From Cyclobacteriaceae bacterium (lineage in GTDB: Bacteria; Bacteroidota; Bacteroidia; Cytophagales; Cyclobacteriaceae), in assembly GCA_025455445.1 (NCBI GenBank), contig JALOMN010000007.1, forward strand, positions 1-14,188: DNA of 14,188 nucleotides, written 5' to 3'. Positions 1 to 7,754 of this stretch are shown one piece after another. The position numbers and the translations under genes are program-made. The first letter of the stretch is position 1. Each line of letters begins with the position of its first letter. The notes beneath the pieces are model-generated. The model was given only the letters and a program-made list of their open reading frames with translations, did not search any database and had not been told where the DNA came from.

Positions 1-869
1 ATCTCATTCACAAATATGTGATCATCGGTGATGGCACCAATATTCTGTTTGATAAAATAGTCTGAATAGCCAATTTTTGCTGCAGTACTCCAAACTTTAT
101 CAACTATACGAGGGGCATATTTCATAGAATTACCTTCACGATAGAATTGCGCCTTTCTTCCCCCTACCATGTCTAATAATATTCCATACATAGCAGAATA
201 ATTTTTCACGTGCATTTTTCTGCTCCAGTATTGTGATCCCAGGCACCACCATGAAACCAGGTGTTTGGGTAAGAGATGATCTTTGTTTTCACCTTCCTGC
301 TCGCCCCAATCTTCACCATCAAAAAGAATGATATCAATACCAATGGGAGCTGGGAGGCTGTCATTAATTACACGCGCAATTTCAAGTAAAACGGCAACCC
401 CACTCGCACCATCGTTTGCTCCATCAAATGTGGCATTTTTATTTTCAGGATCTCTGTCTGCATAAGGACGCGTATCCCAATGTGCGGCTAGTAGTATTCT
501 TCTTTTTAATTGAGGCTGATGGCTGGCAATAATATTTTTTAATGTGAGATGCTGATTGTCATACGTAGTTGCCTCAAACTCTTGCACCGCAATTTGCCAC
601 CCATAGCCCGAAAATTTTTCCACAAATAATTTGTAAGCATTTTGATGAGCAGGACTGCCAGGAATACGGGGACCAAATGAAACCTGTTTTTCTACAAACC
701 AAAAAGCAGAATCGGAATTAAATTGTGGCACTGAAACAGGACTGCTTTCAATTTGTTCAAGGTGTTTCTTATCGAGATTGCAACCATAGAAAACGAGCAG
801 AGAAAGCGAGAATCCAAGGCTTAGCAAGGATAATTCAAAATTGAATTTTGGTAGATTCAGTGATATCAT
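1..869 (-). CDS. Secreted M28-family zinc hydrolase, glutaminyl-peptide cyclotransferase-like (3' end cut by window)
   Basis: I translated the minus strand from the ATG at 869: 289 residues stay open to the window edge, so the C-terminus is missing. Residues 13-30 are hydrophobic and end in FYGC, a loose lipobox with Cys30, so an exported lipoprotein is likely. The M28 metal-site motifs occur in order: AAHWDTRP (H130, D132), DGANDGASG (D153), FDGEDWG (E186/D187), LLDMVGG (D232) and TDDHIF (H283). The HWDTRP form and the DDH near the end resemble glutaminyl cyclases more than typical aminopeptidases. The family either removes N-terminal amino acids or cyclises N-terminal Gln to pyroglutamate outside the cytoplasm; sequence alone does not settle which. 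It is divergent from rimP. No TAnnTTTG promoter was found on its side of the gap. Confidence 0.88.
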   Translation of the reverse strand, partial: MISLNLPKFNFELSLLSLGFSLSLLVFYGCNLDKKHLEQIESSPVSVPQFNSDSAFWFVEKQVSFGPRIPGSPAHQNAYKLFVEKFSGYGWQIAVQEFEATTYDNQHLTLKNIIASHQPQLKRRILLAAHWDTRPYADRDPENKNATFDGANDGASGVAVLLEIARVINDSLPAPIGIDIILFDGEDWGEQEGENKDHLLPKHLVSWWCLGSQYWSRKMHVKNYSAMYGILLDMVGGRKAQFYREGNSMKYAPRIVDKVWSTAAKIGYSDYFIKQNIGAITDDHIFVNE

Positions 870-881
870 TCAGCATATTTT

Positions 882-912
882 TTTGCTATCATGTAAAATT
901 CGATTACTTTTG
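882..912 (+). promoter_or_regulatory. Bacteroidota-type promoter for rimP-nusA-infB
   Basis: TTTG at 882-885 is followed after 19 bases by TACTTTTG at 905-912, an exact match to the Bacteroidota -7 consensus TAnnTTTG at the usual distance from the -33 TTTG. Transcription would begin near 917-920, giving a leader of about 60 bases before the rimP ATG at 978. Confidence 0.75.
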
Positions 913-934
913 CATCACTTTCTTGGAAAAATTT

Positions 935-962
935 AAAGAGGGGACCGAAAAGTCCCCTCTTT
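935..962 (+). terminator. Terminator-like hairpin inside the rimP leader (putative attenuator)
   Basis: A perfect 11-bp stem: AAAGAGGGGAC at 935-945 pairs with GTCCCCTCTTT at 952-962 around the loop CGAAAA. A short T-rich run (TTTGTTT, 960-966) follows on the plus strand and a weaker TTTAAATTTTT on the minus strand. It lies downstream of the predicted start site and ends 15 bases before the rimP ATG. No upstream gene on either strand would use it as a normal terminator, because the M28 gene starts at 869 and runs away from it. It may attenuate the operon or affect rimP translation. Confidence 0.6.
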
Positions 963-977
963 GTTTATAGAAATTTG

Positions 978-1454
978 ATGGAAATCGCTGAAAAGATAAA
1001 GGAATTGGCCCAATCACACCTGCAAGATGCAGCGCATTTTGTGGTGGACGTAATTTTAAGCAAGCATAAGCCCTATAAGGTTACTGTAATTTTGGATGGC
1101 GACCACGGCATCAACATAGATGATTGTACCGAGTTGAGCAGAAAACTTTCAGAAAGCCTGGATTCTCTTGATTTAATTAGCGACAACTATACTTTAGAAG
1201 TGGGCACTCCGGGATTGGATCAACCCTTAAAACTCAAGCGGCAATTTATTAAAAATGTGGGCCGTGAGTTGAAAGTTACGAAGAAGGATAAATCCATTTT
1301 ACAAGGAAAGCTGATGAGCGCAGACGCAGATAAAATAGTTTTGATTCCATCCACGAAAGAAAAAAGTACAAAGTCAAAGAAGATGGAACTTGTGGAAATT
1401 GAAATAAATTTTAGTGATATAGAAAAAGCAACAGTAATGGTTTCTTTTAAATAG
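978..1454 (+). CDS. rimP: Ribosome maturation factor RimP
   Basis: 158 residues from the ATG at 978; a TTG directly before it at 975 is in frame, but ATG is the better start. RimP binds the free 30S subunit and assists late 16S rRNA/small-subunit maturation in the cytoplasm. The sequence shows the two-part RimP layout: an N-terminal alpha/beta domain with LEVGTPGLDQPL (the family's VSSPGLDRPL-type signature, about residues 73-84), then a C-terminal SH3-like part (about 95-158) with GRELKVTKKDKS and the strands LQGKLMSADADKIVL. Length is typical. It is the first gene of the classic rimP-nusA-infB operon; its TAG (1452-1454) lies 8 bases before the preferred nusA ATG. Regulation is probably from the promoter at 882-912 and the leader hairpin. 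Confidence 0.95.
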   Translation: MEIAEKIKELAQSHLQDAAHFVVDVILSKHKPYKVTVILDGDHGINIDDCTELSRKLSESLDSLDLISDNYTLEVGTPGLDQPLKLKRQFIKNVGRELKVTKKDKSILQGKLMSADADKIVLIPSTKEKSTKSKKMELVEIEINFSDIEKATVMVSFK

Positions 1455-1462
1455 TGACAACT

Positions 1463-2704
1463 ATGGATACTTCAACATTAATTGAATCGTTTGCAGAATT
1501 TGCCAAACAGAAAAACATTGACAGACCTACTATGATTAGGATTCTGGAAGATGTGTTTCGCAACATGATCCGCAAAAAATATATTGAAGACGATAACTTC
1601 GATATTATTGTGAATGCCGATAAAGGTGACCTTGAAATCTGGCGTTTCCGCGAAATTGTTGATGATGATTCTGAGGATATCTGGGATCATGATAAAATCA
1701 GCTTAACCGAAGCACGCAAGATAGAACCTGATTTTGAAGTAGGTGAAGAAGTAGCAGAAGAGATACACCTTGAAGATTTTGGCCGCAGAGCGGTAACAAC
1801 TGCACGCCAGACGTTGATTCAAAAAGTAAAAGACCTTGAGAAGGATATTCTTTATCAGAAGTATAAAGATATTGTAGGTGAGATTATTGTTGGCGAAGTA
1901 TATCAGATTCTTAGCCGCGAAGTACTATTGATAGATTCTGAAGGGAATGAAGTTTCTATCCCCCGAGGTGAACAAATTCCGAAGGATCGTTACCGCAAAG
2001 GAGAAAATGTAAAATCAGTAGTACACAAAGTTGACATGGTGAATGGCAGCCCTAAAATAATTTTGTCACGCACCTCCCCAGTATTTCTTGAACGTTTGTT
2101 CGAACAAGAAGTTCCGGAAGTGTATGATGGATTAATAACTATTAAAAAAGTTGTTCGTGAGCCGGGCGAGAGAGCCAAGGTAGCGGTTGAATCGTATGAC
2201 GATCGCATCGATCCGGTAGGCGCTTGCGTGGGTATGAAAGGTTCACGTATTCATGCTATCGTACGTGAGTTGCAAAATGAAAATATTGATGTAATCAACT
2301 ACACTGAAAACCTTGAACTTTATATTCAAAGAGCTTTAAGTCCTGCAAAGATTACAAGCATAAAGGTTGACAAAGACAATAGCCGTGTGGCAGTGTTCTT
2401 ACAGCCCGACCAGGTTTCGTTAGCAATCGGAAAGGGCGGATTGAATATCAAACTTGCGAGCAAACTGGTTGGTATGGAAATCGATGTGTTCAGAGAAACC
2501 AATGAATCACAGGAGGAAGATGTTGACCTGGATGAATTCAGCGATGAAATTGAAAGTTGGGTAATCGATGAGCTTAAGCGTATTGGTCTGGATACGGCAA
2601 AGAGTGTGTTGAACTTAAGTAAAGAAGAACTTGTGCGAAGAACAGACCTGGAAGAAGAGACCGTTGAATCCATTATTAACGTATTGAAGAAGGAGTTTGA
2701 ATAG
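1463..2704 (+). CDS. nusA: Transcription elongation/termination factor NusA
   Basis: 413 residues from the ATG at 1463. A GTG at 1454 that overlaps the rimP stop by one base is in frame (adds MTT), but start MDTSTLIESF fits the N-terminus I recall for relatives. NusA binds RNA polymerase and nascent RNA and modulates pausing, intrinsic termination and antitermination. Visible parts: N-terminal RNAP-binding domain (1 to about 125, with DRPTMIRILEDVFR); S1 domain (about 130-200, GEIIVGEVYQI onward); KH1 with GMKG at 257-260; KH2 with GKGG at 323-326; and a C-terminal helical segment (about 355-413, IESWVIDELKRIGLDTAKSV) resembling a single helix-hairpin-helix-like repeat. It lacks the two long acidic repeats of the E. 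coli protein. Cotranscription with rimP and infB is strongly implied. Confidence 0.97.
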   Translation: MDTSTLIESFAEFAKQKNIDRPTMIRILEDVFRNMIRKKYIEDDNFDIIVNADKGDLEIWRFREIVDDDSEDIWDHDKISLTEARKIEPDFEVGEEVAEEIHLEDFGRRAVTTARQTLIQKVKDLEKDILYQKYKDIVGEIIVGEVYQILSREVLLIDSEGNEVSIPRGEQIPKDRYRKGENVKSVVHKVDMVNGSPKIILSRTSPVFLERLFEQEVPEVYDGLITIKKVVREPGERAKVAVESYDDRIDPVGACVGMKGSRIHAIVRELQNENIDVINYTENLELYIQRALSPAKITSIKVDKDNSRVAVFLQPDQVSLAIGKGGLNIKLASKLVGMEIDVFRETNESQEEDVDLDEFSDEIESWVIDELKRIGLDTAKSVLNLSKEELVRRTDLEEETVESIINVLKKEFE

Positions 2705-2757
2705 GTTTAAGCATAATAAAATCGAGGTAAAATCAATTAAATAGCGATATTTGAGGC

Positions 2758-5463
2758 ATGGCAGAAGAAAAGATGATACGATTGGGACAAGCATCACGCA
2801 AACTCAATGTTGGCCATAATACCATTTTGGATTTTTTGGCTAAAAAGGGGTTTAGTGTTGAGAATAACCCGAACGCTAAATTAACACCAGAGCAATTTGC
2901 CATGCTCTCGAAGGAGTTTGCCTCCTCGGCCTCAGAAAAGGCGGAAGCTTCAGGTCTTACCATTGGAGTTAAGCATGTAGAAGCAAGCCCGGTAAAATCT
3001 GAGCCGGAAGCATTGCGTAAAAAGTCTGAAGACGAACAAAGCGTACTTATTAAAAATCTTGGTTCGAAAGAAATAGTTAAACCTAAAGAAGAAACCAAGA
3101 CTGAAAAAGTGGAGCTTGAAAAGCCCAAACTTGAAGGAATAAAAGTATTGGGTAAAATCGATCTTGAAAAAGAAAAGAAGCCTGTTGAAAAGAAAGTTGA
3201 AGTTGAGCCTGCACCAGAGCCTGCACAGGCGAAAGTTGTAAAGGAAGAACCAAAGAAGGAAGTGCCGCAACCTGTTGTGGAAACACCTCCTGTTATTGAG
3301 CCACATGAACTTGAACTAATTAAAGGCAGAGCCGGAAGACTGCAAGGCTTGAAAGTAGTCGATAAAATTGAGTTGCCCACTGAAAAGAAAAAAGAACAGC
3401 CAGTGGCTTCTTCTGATTTAAATCAATCAGCAGCACAAAAAAGACCGCGTAAGAGAATACCTAATGCGAATGAGCAAAGAGGTTCTCGTCCGGCACCATC
3501 CGGCCAGCAACGCGGAGGACAACAAAAGCCGTTTCCTCCAAGACAGCCCAAAGTTGAACCAACAGATAAAGAAATTCAGGATCAGATTCGTGCTACACTT
3601 GCAAAACTGAGTGGCAGCCAGAAAAAAGTATCCGGAGCCAAATACAGAAAAGAAAAACGTCAGGCAGTTTCTGAAGCGGAAGAAGAGCGTTTGTTGCAGG
3701 AACAGGAATCATCAAAAACATTGAAGGTAACAGAGTTTATCTCTGCCAACGATCTTGCTTCAATGATGAATGTTTCGGTTAACGATGTAATCTCAACCTG
3801 CATGGGCTTGGGAATGTTCGTCTCTATCAACCAGCGATTGGATGCAGAAGCCATTACAGTAATCGCTGATGAATTTGGCTATGATGTGCAGTTCACCTCA
3901 TCTACGGAAGAAGAAGAAGAACTGGAAGAAATAAAAGATGACGAAGCAGATCTGAAGGAGCGCGCACCGATAGTAACTATCATGGGTCACGTTGACCATG
4001 GTAAAACTTCCTTGCTCGATTATATACGCCATACAAAAGTAACAGCATCTGAAGCAGGCGGAATTACGCAGCACATTGGTGCATATTCAGTAACGACCAA
4101 AAGCGGAAACAAAGTTGCATTTCTGGATACACCAGGTCACGAAGCGTTTACCGCGATGCGTGCACGCGGAGCTAAACTGACTGATATTGCCATAATTGTA
4201 GTTGCCGCTGACGATGATGTGATGCCGCAAACCAAAGAAGCGATTAACCATGCTCAGGTTGCAGGCGTGCCTATCATTATTGCAATCAATAAAATTGATA
4301 AGCCAGGAGCCAATCCTGAAAAAGTAAAAGATTCACTCTCCAAAATAAATATTCTGGTGGAAGATTGGGGTGGTAAATATCAATGCCAGGCTATTTCTGC
4401 AAAAACAGGACAAGGTATTGATGACCTCCTTGAAAAAGTTTTATTGGAGTCTGAGTTGTTAAATCTCAAAGCAAATCCTGATAAGCCTGCAGTAGGTTCA
4501 ATCATTGAAGCCTCATTGGATAAAGGTCGTGGTTATGTTACCACCTTAATGGTGCAGGCAGGAACATTGAAAGTGGGCGATGTAATGGTGGCAGGTTCAA
4601 ATCATGGTCGTGTGAAAGCAATGTTTGACGACACCGGCAAAAAGGTTTCAAAGGCAGGGCCTTCCACACCTGTTCAGGTATTAGGATTGGATGGCGCCCC
4701 ACAGGCTGGTGAGAAATTCCAGATAATGGAAAGCGATCGTGAAGCAAGAGAAGTTGCTAACAAGCGCAGCCAGATATTACGCGAGCAGAGCATACGCACC
4801 AAGAAACATATTACACTCGATGAAATTGGAAGACGTTTGGCCATCGGTTCATTCAAGCAATTGAATGTGATTGTGAAAGGAGACGTGGACGGTTCAGTAG
4901 AAGCGTTGTCAGATTCATTATTAAAACTTTCTACTGAGAAAGTTGCGGTTAGTATTATCCATAAAGCTGTCGGACAGATTTCAGAATCTGATGTGTTGTT
5001 GGCTTCTGCCTCTGATGCAATTATTATTGGCTTTCAGGTACGACCTTCGTCTGCGGCAAGAAGAATTGCAGATAACGAAGAAATTGAAATACGCCTCTAC
5101 TCAATTATCTATGATGCCATCAATGAAATCAAGGCGGCCATGGAAGGTATGCTAGAGAAAGAGATGGAAGAAGTGATTGTGGGTAATGCCGAAGTGCGCG
5201 ATGTATTTAAGATTTCGAAAGTAGGTACGGTGGCAGGATGTATGGTTACCGATGGATATGTGAAACGCAACAACCCGATACGATTAATTCGCGAAGGTAT
5301 AGTGGTTTACTCTGGTGAGATGACAGCACTTAAACGATTTAAAGATGATGCCAGCGAAGTGAAAGCAGGTTTTGATTGTGGTATCAGTATCAAAAATCTG
5401 AATGACATTAAAGTGGGTGATGTAATAGAGAGTTATGAAACCCGCGAAGTGAAAGGCAAATAA
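2758..5463 (+). CDS. infB: Translation initiation factor IF-2
   Basis: 901 residues. IF2 is the GTPase that delivers initiator tRNA to the 30S subunit and promotes 50S joining. Order of parts: an IF2-N-like domain (about 5-50, [20 protein letters not shown]); a long Lys/Glu/Pro linker (about 60-300) with basic Arg/Gln/Gly patches near 225-265; a second IF2-N domain (about 320-378, [20 protein letters not shown]); then the G domain with GHVDHGKT (410-417), [10 protein letters not shown] switch I, DTPGH (457-461), NKID (511-514) and SAK (547-549). Domains II, III and C2 fill about 580-901, ending YETREVKGK. All GTPase motifs are intact. It starts 53 bases after nusA and is followed at once by a strong terminator, so it is the last gene of the operon. 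A long minus-strand open frame opposite the linker is a low-complexity shadow. Confidence 0.98.
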   Translation: MAEEKMIRLGQASRKLNVGHNTILDFLAKKGFSVENNPNAKLTPEQFAMLSKEFASSASEKAEASGLTIGVKHVEASPVKSEPEALRKKSEDEQSVLIKNLGSKEIVKPKEETKTEKVELEKPKLEGIKVLGKIDLEKEKKPVEKKVEVEPAPEPAQAKVVKEEPKKEVPQPVVETPPVIEPHELELIKGRAGRLQGLKVVDKIELPTEKKKEQPVASSDLNQSAAQKRPRKRIPNANEQRGSRPAPSGQQRGGQQKPFPPRQPKVEPTDKEIQDQIRATLAKLSGSQKKVSGAKYRKEKRQAVSEAEEERLLQEQESSKTLKVTEFISANDLASMMNVSVNDVISTCMGLGMFVSINQRLDAEAITVIADEFGYDVQFTSSTEEEEELEEIKDDEADLKERAPIVTIMGHVDHGKTSLLDYIRHTKVTASEAGGITQHIGAYSVTTKSGNKVAFLDTPGHEAFTAMRARGAKLTDIAIIVVAADDDVMPQTKEAINHAQVAGVPIIIAINKIDKPGANPEKVKDSLSKINILVEDWGGKYQCQAISAKTGQGIDDLLEKVLLESELLNLKANPDKPAVGSIIEASLDKGRGYVTTLMVQAGTLKVGDVMVAGSNHGRVKAMFDDTGKKVSKAGPSTPVQVLGLDGAPQAGEKFQIMESDREAREVANKRSQILREQSIRTKKHITLDEIGRRLAIGSFKQLNVIVKGDVDGSVEALSDSLLKLSTEKVAVSIIHKAVGQISESDVLLASASDAIIIGFQVRPSSAARRIADNEEIEIRLYSIIYDAINEIKAAMEGMLEKEMEEVIVGNAEVRDVFKISKVGTVAGCMVTDGYVKRNNPIRLIREGIVVYSGEMTALKRFKDDASEVKAGFDCGISIKNLNDIKVGDVIESYETREVKGK

Positions 5464-5483
5464 TTTTTTAATTCGTTGAAATA

Positions 5484-5513
5484 AAGAAGGCCCCGAAAAG
5501 TCGGGGCCTTCTT
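5484..5513. terminator. Bidirectional intrinsic terminator between infB and the M1 peptidase operon
   Basis: A perfect 13-bp stem: AAGAAGGCCCCGA (5484-5496) pairs with TCGGGGCCTTCTT (5501-5513) around AAAG. GTTTTAAAA follows on the plus strand and TTTATTTC on the minus strand. It sits 20 bases past the infB stop and 19 bases past the stop of the convergent M1 gene, so it can serve both. Confidence 0.9.
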
Positions 5514-5532
5514 GTTTTAAAAGCTAATTTCA

Positions 5533-7749
5533 TTAATTCTTTTTCATCTGATCGAACTTACTCTCAGTTGGTTTTTTGGGAAACACATTGTCTGATAAAT
5601 TCACATCAGCGGTTTCCTGTTTTGGATCGATCACAATGTTGGTAACCTCTTTATCTTTCACAAATACCTTTTTTACCTCCTTTTCATTGAGGCGCCAGAT
5701 TTCGGCCGGGAGTTTTTCAATTTCCTTGCTTCCATCTTTGTATGTCCATTCAATTACGATGGGCATCACCAGGCCACCGGTATTTTTAAATGTAAGCTCA
5801 TACATGTTTTTGCCGGCAAGTTTGGTGCGTATTTCATTGTCATTTATACGCGCACGGAAGTCGCCATACATTTGCTCAGGGGTATTGGTAACTGTTAATT
5901 CCTGTGGCCCCTGACTAAAGTCTAATGCTTTCTCGGTGTTCTTCTTGGCGAGATCGCCTTTCTTTACAGTTACATTTTTCTTTTCAGGGTCTGCCACTGG
6001 TTGCTTCACCTGAAACCACTTTACATCATCCAGTGTGATGTCGGTATTATCAGTGGTATAAAACCATCCACGCCAAAACCAATCTAAGTCTACTGCACTG
6101 GCATCTTCCATGGTGCGGAAGAAGTCTGCAGGCTTAGGATGTTTGAAGGCCCACCTTTCAGAAAACTCTTTAAAAGCTTTATCAAAAAGTTCAGGCCCCA
6201 TAACAGTTTCACGAAGTATGGTTAGGCCTGCCGCAGTTTTTGTATAACCGTTGCTTCCACCATACTGTCCTTGATTATCGGCTGTAGCCATGATAGGCCG
6301 CATCATCGCCTTATCACCTTTCATAAAATTCACAATGTCTTTCGGAGTGTTGGAATTATATCCAAGATTAGGATAGCGTGCATTCATGGTTTCTTTTTCG
6401 AGGAATGAATTTAATCCTTCATCCATCCAGGTCCACTGGCGCTCATCTGAGTTGATGATCATAGGGAAATAATTATGCCCCACTTCGTGTACGATGATGT
6501 ATACACAACGCATGCGCACTCGGTCTGAGATCGTTCCATCTTTTGCAGGACGACCGCCATTAAAAGACACCATCGGATACTCCATTCCACCACCTACCCA
6601 GTTGATGGAATAAGCAGTTGGGTAAGGATAGGGAATGGTTCGCTCTGTATAAATGTCAAGTGTGTTCTTAATGGCAAGTGTAGATTCTTTCGCCCATAAA
6701 GTATTACCTTCCTTTGGATATAAAGATTGTGCGAGTACTGGTTTGTCAGCATTCTTTACAGCCATTGCATCCCAAATAAATTTGCGTGAAGACGCAAAGG
6801 CAAAGTCGCGTACATTTTCTGCGTGAAACTCCCAGGTGCTTTTCTTTTTTGAACGCTCTTTCTCTTTTTTCTTTGCTTCTTCTTCAGTTACAATCCATAC
6901 TTGCTTGTCGAAAGTTTTGCGAGCTGTTTCAAAGCGTTCGATTTGTTCTTTTGTGAGAACTTCTTTTGGATTTTGCAGCCAACCTGTTGAGCCCACAATG
7001 TGATCAGATGGAACCGTGATGCGTACTTTATAATCCCCGAACGTAAGCGCAAATTCACCACCACCTAAGTACTGCTTGTTCTGCCAGCCTTCATAATCAT
7101 CAAACACGCACATGCGCGGGAACCATTGTGCGATAAAATAGATATAGTTGCCATCCTCAGGAAAATACTCCATGCCACTACGACCACCGATCTTCATCAT
7201 GTCGTTGATGTTGTAGCTCCAGTCAATTTTAAATGTGTACTTCTCACCACTTTTCAAAGGCTGTGGCAGATCCACGCGCATCATGGTGAAGTTGATAGTG
7301 TAAGGTAATGGCTTATCTGCGGCATCGCGAACGGACTTAATTTGATATCCGCCTTTGAAATCATACGCGCCCGCAGTAGTTGCTAAAAATTTGGCTGGAA
7401 TAGAATCGCGCAATGCACCGCCTGATGTTTTGCGTGTCATGCTGGCACCGTCATTAATATTCTGATCCAACTGCAGCCATAAATAGGTCAACGGTTCTGG
7501 TGAGTTGTTATGATAGGTGATGGTTTCTGAGCCTGTGAGGCTTTGGTTCTCATCGTTTAACTCTACGTTAATAATGTAGTCAGCTTTTTGTTGCCAGTAT
7601 GCAGGTCCGGGTGCACCTGAACTGCTGCGATAGCTGTTTGGGGTTGGTAAGAGTTGATCCAATTGCTCAAACTTTCCCTGCCAATCTTTTTGCTGCGAGA
7701 AGGCTGAGAATGAGATTACGCTTAATGCGAATAGAATTAGTTTTTTCAT
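5533..7749 (-). CDS. Secreted M1-family zinc metallopeptidase (paralogue A)
   Basis: 738 residues, ATG at 7749. A signal peptide (residues 1-18, hydrophobic core LILFALSVISFSAFS, followed by QQ) sends it out of the cytoplasm. An N-terminal beta domain (about 40-270) precedes the thermolysin-like catalytic domain. The zinc site is complete: HEVGH at 421-425, then exactly 18 residues, then E444 (HExxH-X18-E). A Tyr at 502 (NGYTKTAAG), 58 residues later, fits the M1 transition-state Tyr. The usual GAMEN substrate-binding loop reads GGMEYP (G387-P392), with Tyr replacing Asn. A lysine-rich stretch lies near 292-306. The C-terminus (about 655-725) looks like a beta-sandwich and no type IX sorting domain is evident. 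Expected role: aminopeptidase cleaving peptides in periplasm or envelope. It follows paralogue B by 5 bases and ends at the shared terminator. Confidence 0.92.
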   Translation of the reverse strand: MKKLILFALSVISFSAFSQQKDWQGKFEQLDQLLPTPNSYRSSSGAPGPAYWQQKADYIINVELNDENQSLTGSETITYHNNSPEPLTYLWLQLDQNINDGASMTRKTSGGALRDSIPAKFLATTAGAYDFKGGYQIKSVRDAADKPLPYTINFTMMRVDLPQPLKSGEKYTFKIDWSYNINDMMKIGGRSGMEYFPEDGNYIYFIAQWFPRMCVFDDYEGWQNKQYLGGGEFALTFGDYKVRITVPSDHIVGSTGWLQNPKEVLTKEQIERFETARKTFDKQVWIVTEEEAKKKEKERSKKKSTWEFHAENVRDFAFASSRKFIWDAMAVKNADKPVLAQSLYPKEGNTLWAKESTLAIKNTLDIYTERTIPYPYPTAYSINWVGGGMEYPMVSFNGGRPAKDGTISDRVRMRCVYIIVHEVGHNYFPMIINSDERQWTWMDEGLNSFLEKETMNARYPNLGYNSNTPKDIVNFMKGDKAMMRPIMATADNQGQYGGSNGYTKTAAGLTILRETVMGPELFDKAFKEFSERWAFKHPKPADFFRTMEDASAVDLDWFWRGWFYTTDNTDITLDDVKWFQVKQPVADPEKKNVTVKKGDLAKKNTEKALDFSQGPQELTVTNTPEQMYGDFRARINDNEIRTKLAGKNMYELTFKNTGGLVMPIVIEWTYKDGSKEIEKLPAEIWRLNEKEVKKVFVKDKEVTNIVIDPKQETADVNLSDNVFPKKPTESKFDQMKKN

Positions 7750-7754
7750 TTTGG

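Noticed and set aside
870..977. A tRNA or small RNA gene ahead of rimP, as metY precedes rimP in E. coli
   Set aside because: No cloverleaf arms or T-loop consensus found; the gap holds only the promoter and the hairpin.
1454..1465. GTG at 1454 overlapping the rimP stop as the nusA start
   Set aside because: It would add only three residues; the ATG at 1463 gives the N-terminus expected for the family. Translational coupling remains possible either way.
2733..3380. Minus-strand open frame of 215 codons opposite the 5' part of infB
   Set aside because: Ser/Phe/Thr-rich low-complexity product that mirrors the Lys/Glu/Pro codons of the IF2 linker. infB is certain, and this frame has no family features or promoter.
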